A DNA stretch of 64,000 bases from Platycnemis pennipes (Eukaryota > Arthropoda > Insecta > Odonata > Platycnemididae), in contig OW121855.1 in the NCBI GenBank assembly GCA_933228895.1, positions 46,080,698-46,144,697 of the forward strand, written 5' to 3'. Numbering within the stretch: position 1 is the stretch's first letter; each line of letters begins with the position of its first letter. A model generated the notes under the pieces. The model was not told the DNA's origin. It did not search any database and worked only from the letters and a program-made list of their open reading frames with translations. Positions 1-13,089 of this stretch are shown here, piece by piece. Made by a program: the position numbers and the translations under genes.

Positions 1-544
1 TTTATAGTAGCTGTTTAAAATATAAAGTAATGAAAATCTAAACTGGCTTACAATTTGGGCTTAACGTATTTTTCAGAGTTAAGAAAATATAGCAATGGAA
101 AATTGGAAGACAAAACAAAGATAGGCTTATGTGCAGATGCATATAAACATCATCTATTTTCTCATTGATATATAATCTATTTCTATTGGAGCATTTGCGT
201 GAGGTATTTTGTTGAAATTTATTGTAGCGAGTGGTTTTTGGTTTCGAAATGCCACGCACAAAATACCTGAGTATAATTCCAACAAATTAATTTAATAAAT
301 GACTATTAATATGCATTGTTTTAGCATCAAAAATGCCTAGGTCTTAACGGCTAACCATTGGTTCTTCGTAGTGTGACGTCATCTCCCATACCAGTAGTAG
401 CGAAATAGCCTAGTTGGGCGTTGAGAGTAAAAATAATCTTTTCCTTTTGATGTTATTTCTATTTGACATAAAACTGAGTTTGGGTACATGGAAGTTGGAT
501 TCGCAGAGGCAAGTTCCAACTATCTTCCGGTTGTGGAGGCGATA
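1..544. other. AT-rich stretch, nothing recognised
   Basis: No coding similarity, repeat end or RNA gene is visible. A short minus-strand open frame (38-259) has no recognisable domain and looks like chance in AT-rich DNA. Confidence 0.5.
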
Positions 545-1142
545 ATAAAGGCAAGGTCCTACTACCTAGGTAGTGTGTTGGAAGAAAAAGGATATAGCAG
601 CATTGAAGTGAGAAGGAGAATTGTATTGGCAAAAGAAGCTTTTACTCGTAGGCGTGAAATAATGACAGGGGTATTGAGTAGGGAAGTGAAGAAAAGACTA
701 CTGTAAAGTTTAATATGGAGAGTTGCACTATATGGGGCGGAAACGTGGGCTTTGCGAAAAGAAGATGAAAATATACTCAGGGCTCTTGAGATGTTGGTGT
801 GGAGAAGGACGGAGAAAGTAAAGTGGGTCGCAAGGAAGGCGAACGATGAAGTGCTAGAATTGGTAGGAGAGGAAATAAATTTCATAGATGAAATTAGGAG
901 AAGGCAGAAGGTGTGAATGGAAAATGTAATAAAAGGGGATGGTGTTTTGAATGAGGTTATTGAGGGAAGAGCATTGGGTAAGCGGGGAAAAGGGAGGAGA
1001 AGAACGGTTAGCTTGGATGGAATGATGTGTGGCAGGAGGTATGAGGGGCTGAAGAGGGACATCGTGTGAAATTTAGGGGGTGGGAAGAATTAAATGTCCA
1101 TTTAAACCTACCTTCACCGGTAGAATACTAATAATAATAATA
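545..1142 (+). mobile_element. LINE (non-LTR retrotransposon) 3' fragment, RT C-terminal region
   Basis: This is the 3' end of a non-LTR retrotransposon. Translation across several frames and stops shows YLGSVLEEKG, then RRRIVLAKEAF, then ALYGAETWALRKED and LEMLVWRR, then VIKGDGVLNEVIEGRALG. This order is typical of the region after the reverse transcriptase palm in one common arthropod LINE group (family knowledge). The catalytic palm and the endonuclease are missing, so the copy is 5'-truncated. An in-frame TAA stop at about 703 and a TGA near 914 break it. It ends in an ATA/AAT repeat at about 1120-1142, a usual LINE tail. The clade (RTE-like or Jockey-like) cannot be settled by eye. Similar, more decayed tails lie at 5,730, 22,960 and 59,130. 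Confidence 0.8.
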
Positions 1143-1145
1143 TTT

Positions 1146-1200
1146 GAAGCCAGGTTGGTAACGCCAGGAGGGCGAGGGTACGAATCCCTCCTCGGGTATG
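1146..1200 (+). repeat. Possible tRNA-like SINE fragment
   Basis: Directly after the LINE tail lies a segment with GGGTACGAATCCC, which resembles a tRNA T-arm and Pol III B box (GGTTCGANTCC). No convincing A box precedes it. It may be a truncated SINE head or chance. Confidence 0.3.
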
Positions 1201-1204
1201 AATG

Positions 1205-2595
1205 TCGTGTCTATCACACGTTTAACACACTCAATGTTGGCCTATTTCATGAAAACTTATTCTTGTGCGAAAGTTTTTTTTATTTTATATGAATAAATAC
1301 ATTATTATAAATGCTTTAAACATAACATTTTTGATATATAATAATAATTTTCTACTTTGCAATGAACATAACGGGACCTCATGCGTTGACGTCAAGGCAT
1401 CCGCCTCCCAGGGTAACGAGGCATGCCTTGAATTCGAAACATCCGCGTTGATTGTGGATTCGTATGAAATTGTTGGAGACAGTGCGATAGAGCCTAAACA
1501 GTTGTATATATTAAATCCTATATCTATAACTAAGTAAACAATTAAAAAATATCAAATTCAAATCTCAAAAGAGCACCAAAGTTCTTAAGTCTCAACCCGA
1601 AAAATTTCAATTGCTCACGCGTAATTGCAGGAATTGGAGTGTCGTAAAATGATCGAAGAATTATCCACAGTTTGTATAAAAACCTAATATCTGTGATAAA
1701 ATATGGACCCAGCTTTGAAGAAGCAAGGATAAGGAAAGGAGTGAGACAAATCTGTGCAATGACTCCCGTAATTTTTTTAATGCTTACATCGAGAGAGCAA
1801 TCAAGGAGAAGTGTGTGTGTGACCCATCTGTGGTGACCTTTACTTGAGAATAAGCAGCTGTGAAAGTTAATAACGAGTTAAGTTTGTTCTCGTAAGCAAC
1901 TTTATCCTTTTTCTCAATCATTTTAAATCATATATTTGGCTGTAATAATAAGCATACTAAGGTTAAACCATTATAGAATAATTATTGATGAGGAAAAATT
2001 AGAGATATCCCTCAATATTTTTTAAATGCGTAAAAAGTTTGACCTAAGCATAGGTTCAGGTAGTGTTTAATTTATCATTTATAGAACCATGATATTTAGT
2101 TCCAAAACAAGTATAAAAAGTTCATTTTCTGGCACCTTGTTAAATGAAAACTATTTAATATTCAATGATATATATGTAACCTGAGGATTTTCCAGCAATT
2201 AAAATGGCAGGATAACATTTTACTTTCGAAGCCGAATTCTCTAGTCTCACATATGTATATTTACCATCCATTACGATATGTCAATGCGGCTTACGCTAAT
2301 GGTCTTTAGGGAATTGGGCACAATTTTATTTATGCAGTACGAAATACTACAAATTGTAAAATATTTCTAAACAATAATCTCTATGATTTAATGATTAGGT
2401 ACCACCTCAATTTTCTGATATGTGTAGTAGGTATATGACACCGTATGCTGTACGGTTGCTGTCAGCTCAATTCCAAGTGTACTTACCCATTCCCTCATAA
2501 TTTGCCTTCCACCCATTTTAAATCAAATAGGTACCAACCTTTTTTCTTATTGCCATGCTTAACATTTTCTTCCGACTCATTCTTTGGTATTTTTG
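1205..2595. other. No feature recognised
   Basis: AT-rich DNA without coding similarity. A 90-residue plus-strand frame (1265-1537) matches nothing I know and has no splice or promoter context. Confidence 0.5.
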
Positions 2596-2599
2596 TCTT

Positions 2600-3330
2600 C
2601 TCACCTGTGCGTTGTTGATCCCTATTTCTGCTATTCTCTTTGACTCTCAGAGCCGTTCTCTATCGCCTACTTTCACCTATTTCAAACCAACACGCTCCGA
2701 GCGTTTCCCCGAGGGTTTCTCTCTCTCTGCCACTCTCCCTGACTTCCTCCCTCGCCACACTTAGCCCGCATAACCTTGTTTTTCGCGCCTCACGCCCCTC
2801 TTAACCTCCAGCTCCATCCATCCTCCCTCTCCCTCCCCACACTCCCACTTCATCCTGAACTTCCATCGCCCGCCCGCCTCATCTCCCCTCCCTTTACACT
2901 TCCTTGCTTACACGCTTCCGTGGATCGCTTTGCCGCCTATTTCCCCCTCTCTCCCCTTTTCTTTCACCTTCCCCAGTGTGCGTCTACCACCCTTCCTCGC
3001 CTCACCGCGGCATCATCCACCCACCCTATTTCTCTCCCCCCGTTGTCGACCTTCTTTCCTCATTCCACGCCATGCGCACCTCATTCCTACAGCCCACTCC
3101 CGCTCCGGGAATCCATCCAAACACCAAACCGAACCTCTTTTCCTCTCTCACCGCCTCTCTCACTCCACCGAACCCGACTCCCTCGCTTTACTACATAGCC
3201 TCCCTCCCTTGCTCGGCGGATTCTCCCGATCCCATCCCTGTCTATTTCCTCAGAATCCACCTCCCTTCGCACGCAAACCCCCCCAGCTCTCTCTCTCTTC
3301 TCGTCAGGCACGCCTGCCTCTTTCGCTCTC
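2600..3330 (+). other. Polypyrimidine (C+T-rich) island
   Basis: About 700 bases in which the plus strand is overwhelmingly C and T, with a GC content visibly higher than the AT-rich flanks. Overlapping long open frames on both strands arise only because pyrimidine runs carry few stop codons. Their products are Pro/Ser/Leu-rich (or Arg/Glu/Gly-rich on the other strand) with no domain. At least a dozen similar islands recur in the window. Confidence 0.7.
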
Positions 3331-3339
3331 AATCCTTGG

Positions 3340-4685
3340 TTTACCGAGTTGCCAAGCCAGAATGTATGTCTGTATGTCGGAACAAGGATTCCCGAAGGAC
3401 GACGTGCAACTGAGTCACGGGGGCGGTTGGATTCTCTGAAGGGCAATCGGAAGAAGAGAGGTTATATGGGTCGGCTCTCCCGAATCCGATCTTATGTGTA
3501 TGGATAATACTGAATGATATCACTGAGCTGAATGAGTTGAATTCTTCCTCCAGATTTATGAAGACTTTTACAGTATTGAGTTTGAACCTGATTAGTAATT
3601 TACGCTATATTTAGATTCTTAAGCTATTGTTTATCGAAGTCTTTGCAAAATTAAATGTAAATAAAGTGTATAGCCATTTCAATATTCAAGACTAATCTCC
3701 AGTGTTTAGACAGATTATATGCCGAAATAAAAGACAAGAATAAAAAACTTTTAAACTCACCAGTCTAAAAAATATGAAAAACACTTTATGTTAAATTTGT
3801 GAATATTTCACGGACTAAATAGCTTACCATTGGCCATTCAAGCGAAGAAAATTATTCAAGCGAAGACAAATCTAGAAAAATAAGATAGTTGAATGTAGTT
3901 CTCCCAAAAATACGACTATTATTTTAAAATATTAAAAAAACACTAGTTTCTTGTCACGCTCCCGTGAGACAATAAAATAATGTTACAGCTTTAGTGGAAT
4001 TTGGTAATGAGAATATATGCTCTACTTTTCCGAGGGTTAAATGTTAGGATGTTTTCGTCAATTTAAAATTTCCAATGATACTTATGTTCAATAGGAGAGC
4101 TTTGAATTTGATCCTTATGTTTACCGAATGTGTGATGAATTTAAGTAATAATTGCATAATATATTATCCACCTTCAATCATTGCTGCAAACTCAGTGCGT
4201 AAATATAGATACATTTAAATATTAGACAAATATAATTAACATTTAGGTTCTGAACAAATCAAATCACAACTTTTTTGATAAAATAGCGTTCAATTCTATC
4301 TAATGAATTTGTATTTATATTATTTCTAATGCGAGGAAAGGGTTATGATTTGAAAGTTCGTTAATTTTCCAGCATATATTATTTTGAAAATTATGTTTTC
4401 TAATATTAAATGAAGTTTGTAAACTGATATAATAACTATTTGGAACAATGAAATATTTCATTCCTTAAATGCTATGGTTTTATCCCTACAAACTCTATAA
4501 TAATCGTTCTATTGCGTGTGTTAAAGTGCAAGTTGATTTCATTATGCGTAAGTGTTTCAAACTTCTCTGGATACCATTCGGGTGCAAAATTCCAAATAAT
4601 ACCGCAGAGAACCACGTTATCTAGCCTTCTTCTCCATCAAGGCTATCTGCATAGGAATTCCGGGGGACATACTATTCTCTCCTCC
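3340..4685. other. No feature recognised
   Basis: AT-rich DNA with dense stops on both strands. Nothing coding or repetitive was recognised. Confidence 0.5.
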
Positions 4686-4689
4686 CAGA

Positions 4690-5290
4690 AAGCCGACAAC
4701 ACCGTTTGAGTAAATGGCTCCTCACCTCCGCAGCTTCTGCTCCGCCACCTCTCCTTCGGGCATTTGAACCTTCCCGCCTCATTCCTCCGTATCTCCCAGA
4801 CGATCCCACCCTACCAGCAGCGTTTCCCACTCACCTTCTTCTCTCCTCCCCATCACCTCTCCCCACCTCATCTCCTCACTTCACCTTCCTCGCTTCACAT
4901 CTCTCGCCCCGACGAGGCGGCAAAAATTTTATCTGTCCCCGTGATTTCGGTCCAGCAAACACGCGCGCGCTCCCCTGCTTCTTTCTCATTCCGCTCCTTT
5001 CCTCCACTCCTTTTTGTTTCTCCGCCCGCATCTCCTTCTTTCCGAGAAATCACTCCCCTCTCTCTCTCTCTCACTCTTCCCAGTCCCTTTGCTTCCCCCA
5101 CTTTTTGACCTCTCTCTCTTTCGTTTCCTGCTCTTATTCCCTTCTGCCTTCTCCTCTCATTATGCTCGGCCATTCTCCTCCCTAACCAGCAACCTTTTTT
5201 GTATTGCTTCCCATTGTTTCTACGTATTCCGCTCACATAATGCTACCCGTATTTCTGTTTTTCTTTTCCCAAGCGTTCCACTAACTTTAT
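4690..5290 (+). other. Polypyrimidine (C+T-rich) island
   Basis: Second strongly C+T-rich island on the plus strand, including a CT dinucleotide run near 5,060. Long open frames here are low-complexity by-products. I see no clear sequence identity to the 2.6 kb island beyond composition. Confidence 0.7.
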
Positions 5291-5294
5291 AACC

Positions 5295-5725
5295 TAGAAT
5301 TCACTCTGAAAGCCTCTCTTCCCAGCACGTACGAATGATCTTTACCCGTGAAAGGCAGCCTTTTTTCCATTGGTCAAGATTCCTTTTTTTCTGATGACGA
5401 CAGATTTGCTACAATGGTTACTGAAGATGAAATAGTATCACATTGTTTCCTTTAGTCAGAAATCAATCTTTCAATTTGTAAACCTGTACAATTTTTCAAT
5501 ATGCGAGAGTTATACTTTAGGAAATACACATACCCTAGGATTTAATCCTATTTAAGTTAAAAATAACGATAATCATATGACATCTCAAATTTTTGTCAGT
5601 TTTTAAACACGTTTTAACCGTAACATTATAATAATATCATGGGCAATGAATTTTTCTCCTATTACCAAATCAACGTCTCGCACTACAAAGCTTCAGGTAA
5701 TCATCATTAGTATTTCATTCCTAGG
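5295..5725. other. No feature recognised
   Basis: AT-rich spacer between the pyrimidine island and the minus-strand LINE. Confidence 0.5.
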
Positions 5726-5729
5726 ATTG

Positions 5730-7555
5730 GTTTACTGTACACTCCATTCTGCCCTGTACAGTGTTGCCTCACGCCCTCTTATGTTTTCTCTTTCACGTCC
5801 TTCTTTATTTGCACTATAAACTTGCCCTTGGTCTTCCTCGCGGTACCTTCCCTTCAATTTTCCCTTCTTTTATATTTATAACTAATTTATATTGTCTCAA
5901 GGTATGCCCAATTCATTTGGTTCTTATTTTCCATAGGGTTTTCCATATTGTCATCTCTTTATCTGCTCTTCTGTACACCTCTTTGTTCCTCACTTTATCT
6001 GTCCAGTTAATCTTCGCAAGTCTGCTTTCCCGGTGTTCCATGTCTCTGATCCATAGAGTTCCACGCTCCGTACGAATATTTTGATGAGGTGCTTCCTTGC
6101 TTGCAGCCGTAGGTTCTTTGAGCACAGTAGTTGTCTCTTCTTCATGAACGCCTCTTTAGCTTGTGCTATTCTTCACTTGATGTCCGCCGTGCTTCTTCCA
6201 TTCCAAGTTATAGTGCTGCCAAGGAAGGTGAAGTTCTCCACTTGTTCTAATTTAATTTCTCGAATTGTGATATCTGCCCTCAGCTTCTCTCTTTCGCACA
6301 CTAGGATTTTAGTTAACTTCTTATTCATGCTCATATTATATTCATGAAATACGTGGTCCATAGTGCCCAGGGATGCTTGCAAGTACTCTTGACTCTTGCT
6401 ACAACTGCGATTTCATCAGAAAACCGGAGCATATTAATTTCTTCGCCATTTACCTTGATGCCTTCGGTACCGATTTTTCTGCGTCTCTTATTGTTTTTTC
6501 CAGATATAGATTGAGAGAGTACGCTGGGAAGAGGTTGCATCCTTGTCTGATTCCTTTATTTATTATGGCTTCTATCTTTCTTCCGTCTTTCATTCGCACT
6601 GTGGTGACCTGGTTCTCTTAGAAGCTATAGATTATTCTTCCATCATTGTAGTCTATTCCAATTGCTTCCAGTATTTAAAACATCTTGTTTCATTCTACGT
6701 TGTCAAAGTCCTTTTCCAAGTCTACGAATGCCACACACGATGGCTTGTTTAAGTGAATCATTTTCTCGGCCAATGTTCTTAAGTTGAGTATTACCTCCCT
6801 AGTTTCTCGGTTTTTCTTGAATCCGAATCCATTTTCCGGAAGTTTTCCTTAAATATTTTATTCCATTCTTCCGCTAATTATCCTAGTAAGTATTTTCAAT
6901 GTGTGTGATTTCATGCTTAAAATTCCGTGTTTTTGCATATCTCTGTCCCTGGCTTCTTCGGTATTAGGATCACTCTTCTGGAAGTCCTCTGGTAACCTCC
7001 AACCTAACGTAGCTTACTTTGATTATTTTAAAGAGGGAATCCTTTGCTTTCACCCCGAGTGCCTTGATGATTTCTCCATTCGTTTTGTACCCTCCAGGTA
7101 CCTTGTTGTTCCTTAGGTATTTGACTTCTCTGTCAAATTCGTTTCCTAGTGTCTCGGGGCCCCTTTCATCTTCATATACCTTAATTTTCATCCCTTAAGC
7201 CATCTTCAAGTAGTTTGGGTGCTTGATAGAGCTCTTAGATGCATTGCTTCTATCTCTTCCCAATGTCTTCCTGTTCTGTAGTATCTTTCCACTCCAGTCT
7301 CTTATGCTATGGGATCTTGTTTTCTTTTCTCCGAATTGCCTTTTCGCTACTTTCATTTCATTCAAAGACATTTCGATATTTTTTCATTATGTTGTTATTT
7401 ATTTCTTCACAGCAGCTTTCTATCCAATCTTCCCAAGCTTTCTTGTACTCTCGTATCACTTGGTTTCGTATCTTGGCCTCTTCAGTATCATTTCTTGTAT
7501 TCTAGAACTCTTTCCTCCATGAAGTCTTATTTGAGTCGTGATCAATGTCCGCTTT
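5730..7555 (-). mobile_element. Decayed LINE, linker through RT to C-terminal tail
   Basis: Read on the minus strand, about 1.8 kb of broken coding sequence follows the order of a LINE ORF2. A linker (EYKKAWEDWIES, about 7,450) comes first. Then comes the first RT motif region (LRNNKVPGGYKTNGEIIKALG, about 7,030-7,110, with the usual KAPG altered to KVPG), then VNGEEINMLRFSDEIAVVA (about 6,400-6,470), where the catalytic FADD has become FSDE. After that come FTFLGSTITWNG, the WTDKVRNKEVYRR segment (about 6,000) and a tail with EGKIEGKVPRGRPRASL (about 5,820-5,870). Stops and frameshifts separate these parts. The changed catalytic acidic pair and the stops show it is dead. The endonuclease domain is not seen. 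It belongs to the same broad LINE group as the 545-1,142 fragment. Confidence 0.85.
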
Positions 7556-7559
7556 GTTA

Positions 7560-9315
7560 GTTTCAGGTATCTACTCAATAATTCGAGATAAATATGTATA
7601 TTATATATTATGTTTGAATGTTTGTCGGCATTTGATAGTAATTTGTGTGATTAAATTACTTTAGTAATCAATTAATTAACTTTAGATTCTTGACTTTTCG
7701 GCTTGAAATGTATCTGAAATTCAATCTTTATGCAATTTTTTTATTCCTAAAATGGCCAAAAGCTATCGGTTTGTCCTTGCACCGCTTGCTTTCGCCTGAT
7801 AATTGCTGCTATCAAATCCTTTTCCAATACAAGACTTTGCTACTTTTATCACCTAATTTTCCTTTAAGAAATTGGTCTTTAAAAAGCTTCACTTCCATTC
7901 ATACTTTTCCATATTTCCTGATGGCAAAGATTTGGAGAGTATTCCATTCTAATCCTCTTGGAACCACGGCTGATATTATTGTTACGCTTACCAATTAGGA
8001 ATATTTTTAGTGCCCAGTAGGAATATTTTTCACATATTGCAGTCTCTTTTTTTGGCAATTGTCTCTACTTCCTCATATTGTAATGTGATTTTACAAATTT
8101 GCTGTTACTGTCAGTATGACCATAGCTTCACAAAGCTATGAAGAAAAGAAGAAGCTATGCAAGAAATTCCTATCTACGTGGCAAAAACTTTCATACTTGT
8201 TGAACTTTCTTTGTACAAAAAAGCCAATTGAGGATAAGGTTTTTTGCATCTAATTCCTATGTGTGACTTTGTGTAATGTGACGACGGTTACAGTATGTGT
8301 TGTAGTGTAAAGAATATCTTCTTTATATCATTCCCCTACTCAGTGATTTTTACTGTAGAAAATAAAATTATAATTGTTAAATTTCGAACTTTTTCATAAC
8401 TTCGTATTGCAATATTTATGTAGTTAACATACACTATTGTAATTAGGTGGTAAGTTTTATTTGAAACATTTAATCTTTTATTAATGGAATAAAAAATTTT
8501 TATTTTGCCCAAATATTTCTGGAGTTTTGGCGTGATCATGTGCGTTTTACTGGAAGTTGGAATTCGTGCATTTAGTAAATTGGCTTCCCTAGTTGGCTTT
8601 TCACGCATATGATAACAGGTTTTTCTGCTTATGGTATTTTTTAAATTCTCAAAATATAGATATAGATATATAAAAAATGAATATGATAATATAAAAAGGA
8701 TGAACAGCCCAAGAAACATTTTTTCTGCTCAAAATCCCTTCAGCGTAATTATTTAATGCTTACTTAAATACTACTAATATGTTTCGATGATAGTCCTAAT
8801 AATGTGGTGGCAAGATGTGAAAACAAATGCATTTTTTATTTTAACTGCGAGCCGTCTTTTTGCGAATTGCAATCACTTAACTATTAAATATTGCGTGAGT
8901 ATAGTGGGAGGTGATCCTTCTTATAACTTCCATATCTTCTTCTCTTCATGCATGGATTAATATCTCGTGAAAAAGGTAATGGATGAGCTAAAAAATTAGC
9001 CCAAATGTTTTTGAATCTATTATGTGACGTAAATAGAAAATTTCAAACATCATACTGCCCTCTTCAAACCTCATATTATTTCACCTCTTTCCTTTGTGCT
9101 GAGTTTGGTATCACTGTGCTACAAGAAGTATCCTATAACTCCATTTCTGCAGTTCTCTGCAATTATCCTTAGATTCTCTGACTGCAAATTGAAAGACCAG
9201 CACAGATATTTTTCTTATATTAAATTTCCTATTGTCTTACTCTCTGTTTCAATTGTCCTGCCTCTTTTTACATTATTATTAATCAAAGTAGTGTATTTAA
9301 TCATCGAACCCGTCG
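7560..9315. other. No certain feature; one unrecognised open frame
   Basis: Mostly AT-rich DNA. A 127-residue minus-strand frame (8,336-8,719) begins with a hydrophobic Phe/Leu/Tyr stretch (residues about 3-24) and continues Lys/Asn/Ile-rich. It could be a tiny membrane protein or chance in AT-rich sequence. I recognise no family. A small perfect hairpin (CATAGCTT / AAGCTATG) lies near 8,120. Confidence 0.3.
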
Positions 9316-9319
9316 ACGC

Positions 9320-9480
9320 TCGTCCGTTCCCACTTGTCCTTTTGTCAAGCATTTCACTCACCCTTCAACTTTCCCTCATCCTCTCCCCTCTTCTTTTCTT
9401 CTCCCCTCATCCGCTCCCTTCACCTTCTTCCGCGTCCTTCTCCCCCCCGCCTACACCGATCTCTTTTATGCTTTTATTGT
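9320..9480 (+). other. Short polypyrimidine island
   Basis: C+T-rich stretch on the plus strand, a shorter version of the islands at 2.6 and 4.7 kb. Confidence 0.5.
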
Positions 9481-9484
9481 CCTC

Positions 9485-11480
9485 CATTCTTACAGTTCCG
9501 TAATTTTTAATAAAAAGATTTTGTTTTAATTTCAGCTCCTTCCTTTCTTTTGTCGCTTGGAATTGTGGTTTCTTTAATGCGACAATTTTTTTCTTGTATG
9601 TTTTTTCCGGAACAAATGAGACACTTGTATGTTTCACGCTTTAATTTCACACCTTAATTATAAATGCGGTTCAATCGTTTTTTTCTGTTGCTTGATCATT
9701 CTGAGAGGGAATAATTCTTAATATTTTTATTGCTCTTTCACGAAGCCGAGGAAATTAGTATGTCTTTTCACCCAAAGTAGGTGCAAGGATTCGATAGAAC
9801 TTTGCACTACTCATTTTGAAAGTAATATTACTTATATGTAGTTGTATTGTCTACAACCTTAGAGTACTTATTGGGATAGCACTTTGATAGCGATTATTTT
9901 TAGAATTATTTATGTATCTAAAATGCATGCGTATGTATGCGTAACAGCTTTAAGATGGATTAAGAATAGCTTTAAATAGTATTTAGCTATAATTTTAAAA
10001 TAATAATTGGTGAATTATACATCATGGTGTATATTGGGTGTATTTTTACTGGAAGATATTAAAAAAGAGATGAATATAGGATATCTACTTTTCTCCCTGG
10101 CAAATATCTATTTCACTGGCCGTACAAATCACCTCAGTATCACTTTCTCTACGATGAGCACTTTAAACTTTCAGACGGCCCACGGAACGACAAAAGGACC
10201 AATCAAATACACCTCAGTGCCTCCCTCGTGTGCCTTAAAAAATATTCACCCTTTTCCGTTTCACATCCCGTCCCTTCGCCACACATTCCCATTGTCCTCC
10301 CCCCTTTGTTCCTCTCTTTTTTTATTTCTGGTGAACGACAAAATGCATGCATAAAGGAAAAGGAATGAATAACGTCACCGCATTCCTTCTGTCCTTGGGT
10401 GACTTGTTATTACCGGATAATGGCCCTACATTGGGAACTCCGTGTGAGTGTGTACGTCAGAATTTGTTTCAAGCCTCTAGCAAAAAGCTACCCTCAGGGG
10501 TAATAATTTCGCTTTTCATTCCCTCTGGGAACTGTATTTCTTTCCATATTCACGTGACGTCTCCCTCACTTCGGTTTCTGCACAATCTCTCCCCAGTTTC
10601 CCAAGCCCTCATACTTTCATCGCAACTCATGGGCACCAGCGATGATTTTTTTTTCTTAATTTGGGTCCGAAGTAAAAACATAACCTGCGTTCGAGTCAAG
10701 GAATAATGCTACAATTAATGGACACATGTGTCTTTGTTTTCAAACTAACCTAAAAGTTGATCACAGATTCGATCAGTTGGTATACATACTAACTATTGTC
10801 ATCGCTAATCAATAGTTTTAAAGGCAGCTGTCCATTTTCGGAAAATTTCCGCTTAAGAAATTACAGCAGTATCAGGATATCCAACGGCTAAGGTTATTAT
10901 TAGCACCACCCATCTATGAGCTTAATACTGTCATATTTGACATGCTAAATGTGTAAAAATTTTCGTAAAAATGATGGATATAGACTCCTTTCCATCAGAT
11001 AAGATACGAGTTTTCAAGAACATTCTGGCTATAGGTTGTCAAAGTTAAAATGAATATTTCTCAACCTATATGGATAAATGAAATGTAGTAGTAGTTGTGA
11101 TGAAGATATTTTATTTCGATCAATGATTTGCTTCTGATTTTTGGGCAGTCGAATGATCTCTAATTGCCATCAGAATTCGTCAACGGCTTTGCTCCTGCCG
11201 GTCTTCCACTTCAGATTAGTGTGCATTTTATTCACGTTTGTGCTTTATACTAATTTTTCCTATGCGAGGACTGCTATTGAAATTATGTATGCTTCTTCCT
11301 ATCTTTTCACAGTTCTGACTGATCCCTTTAGTTAGATTAGCAAGATGTTGGTTTGGAGAACCGAATGTCAAAGATTAGAAGCTGTATATTGTAATAGCAG
11401 TGGATTATGGTTCTTTAATCGCTAAGATTGTTTCGCACCGCATTATCTAAGATCGTGATACTTAGGCAAACACATAATAT
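9485..11480. other. No feature recognised
   Basis: Two overlapping plus-strand frames (10,007-10,354 and 10,347-10,706; 115 and 119 residues) show no domain or coding-like pattern. No repeat ends were recognised. Confidence 0.4.
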
Positions 11481-11481
11481 A

Positions 11482-11570
11482 ATGCCCTTGGCAGGATTCG
11501 AACCTGTCACCTTTGGGTTGCCAAGCCTAATTTCAAACGACTTGAATACCACGACCAGGTCTTCAGGTGA
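11482..11570 (-). repeat. tRNA-like SINE head
   Basis: On the minus strand a B-box-like GGTTCGAATCC (plus 11,494-11,504) lies about 45 bases after an A-box-like CCTGGTCGTGGTA (about 11,545-11,560). The spacing fits a tRNA-derived SINE promoter. A full cloverleaf does not form convincingly, so this is not called a functional tRNA. Confidence 0.5.
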
Positions 11571-11574
11571 GGAT

Positions 11575-13085
11575 AAAATGGTTCTCCAATATTTAATTTA
11601 GGTTAGAAGGTGAGCTATAGTGAACGGAGATGTAGTGATTGAAACAATATCGCTCTAAAGTTAAAGCACTACGGATGTTACGCCATACGAATTATTACAC
11701 TGATCTAGGTACTACTTTAAATACAAGTCTCCGTTAATATGTTTTATACTGCATTGTTTCTTGATTGAATTTTTAAAAACAAATTGATTTTTATCGCTAT
11801 ATGATGAATTTGTCCATAAGTGTGACCACTATGTAGTAACAAGTGCATAATTAAATTTTATCCGTAAAGCCATCCGCACAGAAGTATTAAATGTGAGTTG
11901 GCAGAGGTAGAAACTCCAAAGGGCGACTTCATTATCCTTAAATCCATTTATTGGAGAGGAAATCTTTTGCAAGAGGAGGAAAACATTTCTGTATCCATAA
12001 AGTCACCGAGTAATCCCGTGATCACAAGAATTACTCCATGCTTCCCGTCACTCGTCCTCAGTGCCTTCCTCCAGCGAGAGAAAATTAAGAGCTTCTCTCC
12101 CTGTTCAATCATTTATGTGTCTTCATTGCCCTTCCATATTTCGCACTCCCCTTTCATCTTACCATAAAAAAGCCGACGAAACAAGGAGATGAGTTACCAC
12201 AGTGATACGGTTGATGTTTTAGCGTTTTTTTTCCTCCCCCGAGGGGATATACCTTTCGTATATTTTCTTTCTCTTCTCCACTTCATTGTTGAGTCTCACC
12301 TTTCTTCTTTGTTTTTCTTTTCCATTCATTTCTAACATCTCTTCTTCATCTTCGACTGATCTCTAGCCACCCTTTCATTAAAATTACTTACTCTTTTCCC
12401 AAGAAAATGTTTGAGAGTTTACTTGCCTTCAATATTGCTCGTGCTTTGATTTTCCATGTGAAATTTCAATAATAAACTCTTTGTAAACTGCTAGCATCTT
12501 AAATCGATCTTTTATACGCCTATGCTATTAGCGAAAATGAATTTGATAGGGTTAATGAATCTTACGAATATGAAGGTGTGTTTTTGTATTTTGTAGCGTT
12601 GTAACATTGCAATGGCCACCATATCGCAACTGACGTCCAATTTTTTTATATCAATGGTATTTGATATCATTTTGTAAAAGTGTGGCATTATCAAGTCTTA
12701 ATTTTGATAGTTCACCCTATTTGTTGATCAATATCATCTTTTGAAAGGGGGTTAAATAGAATAAATGGAAGGAATAGAGAAAAGTTTAAAGTGAAAATAA
12801 AGCTTTTATTACCTGAAAACAAGTCATATGCCCGAAGAACTAATTAAATACACCGCTTCTACCTTCATATTCTACCTATAATTATCGGAGTGATTCTTTA
12901 TAAATGTGCCGGATAGCATTGTTTGTAGGAGAAGGACATCATACGAAATTGAGAGTAGGCGTTTAAATTCATGAAGTAAGCAGCAATAAATGTAAAATAT
13001 ACTCAAGGTATTTTACCTTTAGCAGAGGGTGATCCTACGTAAAAATACTGTTTTTCTATTATTATATTATAAACATCACTTTTAA
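11575..13085. other. No feature recognised
   Basis: AT-rich with a C+T-biased patch around 12,220-12,370. No domain was recognised in the 89-residue frame at 11,898-12,167. Confidence 0.45.
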
Positions 13086-13089
13086 TTTT

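Noticed and set aside
2776..3446. Several overlapping 120-170-residue frames on both strands
   Set aside because: Low-complexity Pro/Ser/Leu or Arg/Glu/Gly products from a C+T-rich tract. Mutually overlapping in different frames, no family match.
8336..8719. 127-residue minus-strand frame with a hydrophobic N terminus
   Set aside because: Ile/Asn/Lys/Tyr-rich as expected of AT-rich random sequence. No recognisable family. Kept only as a mention in the spacer entry.
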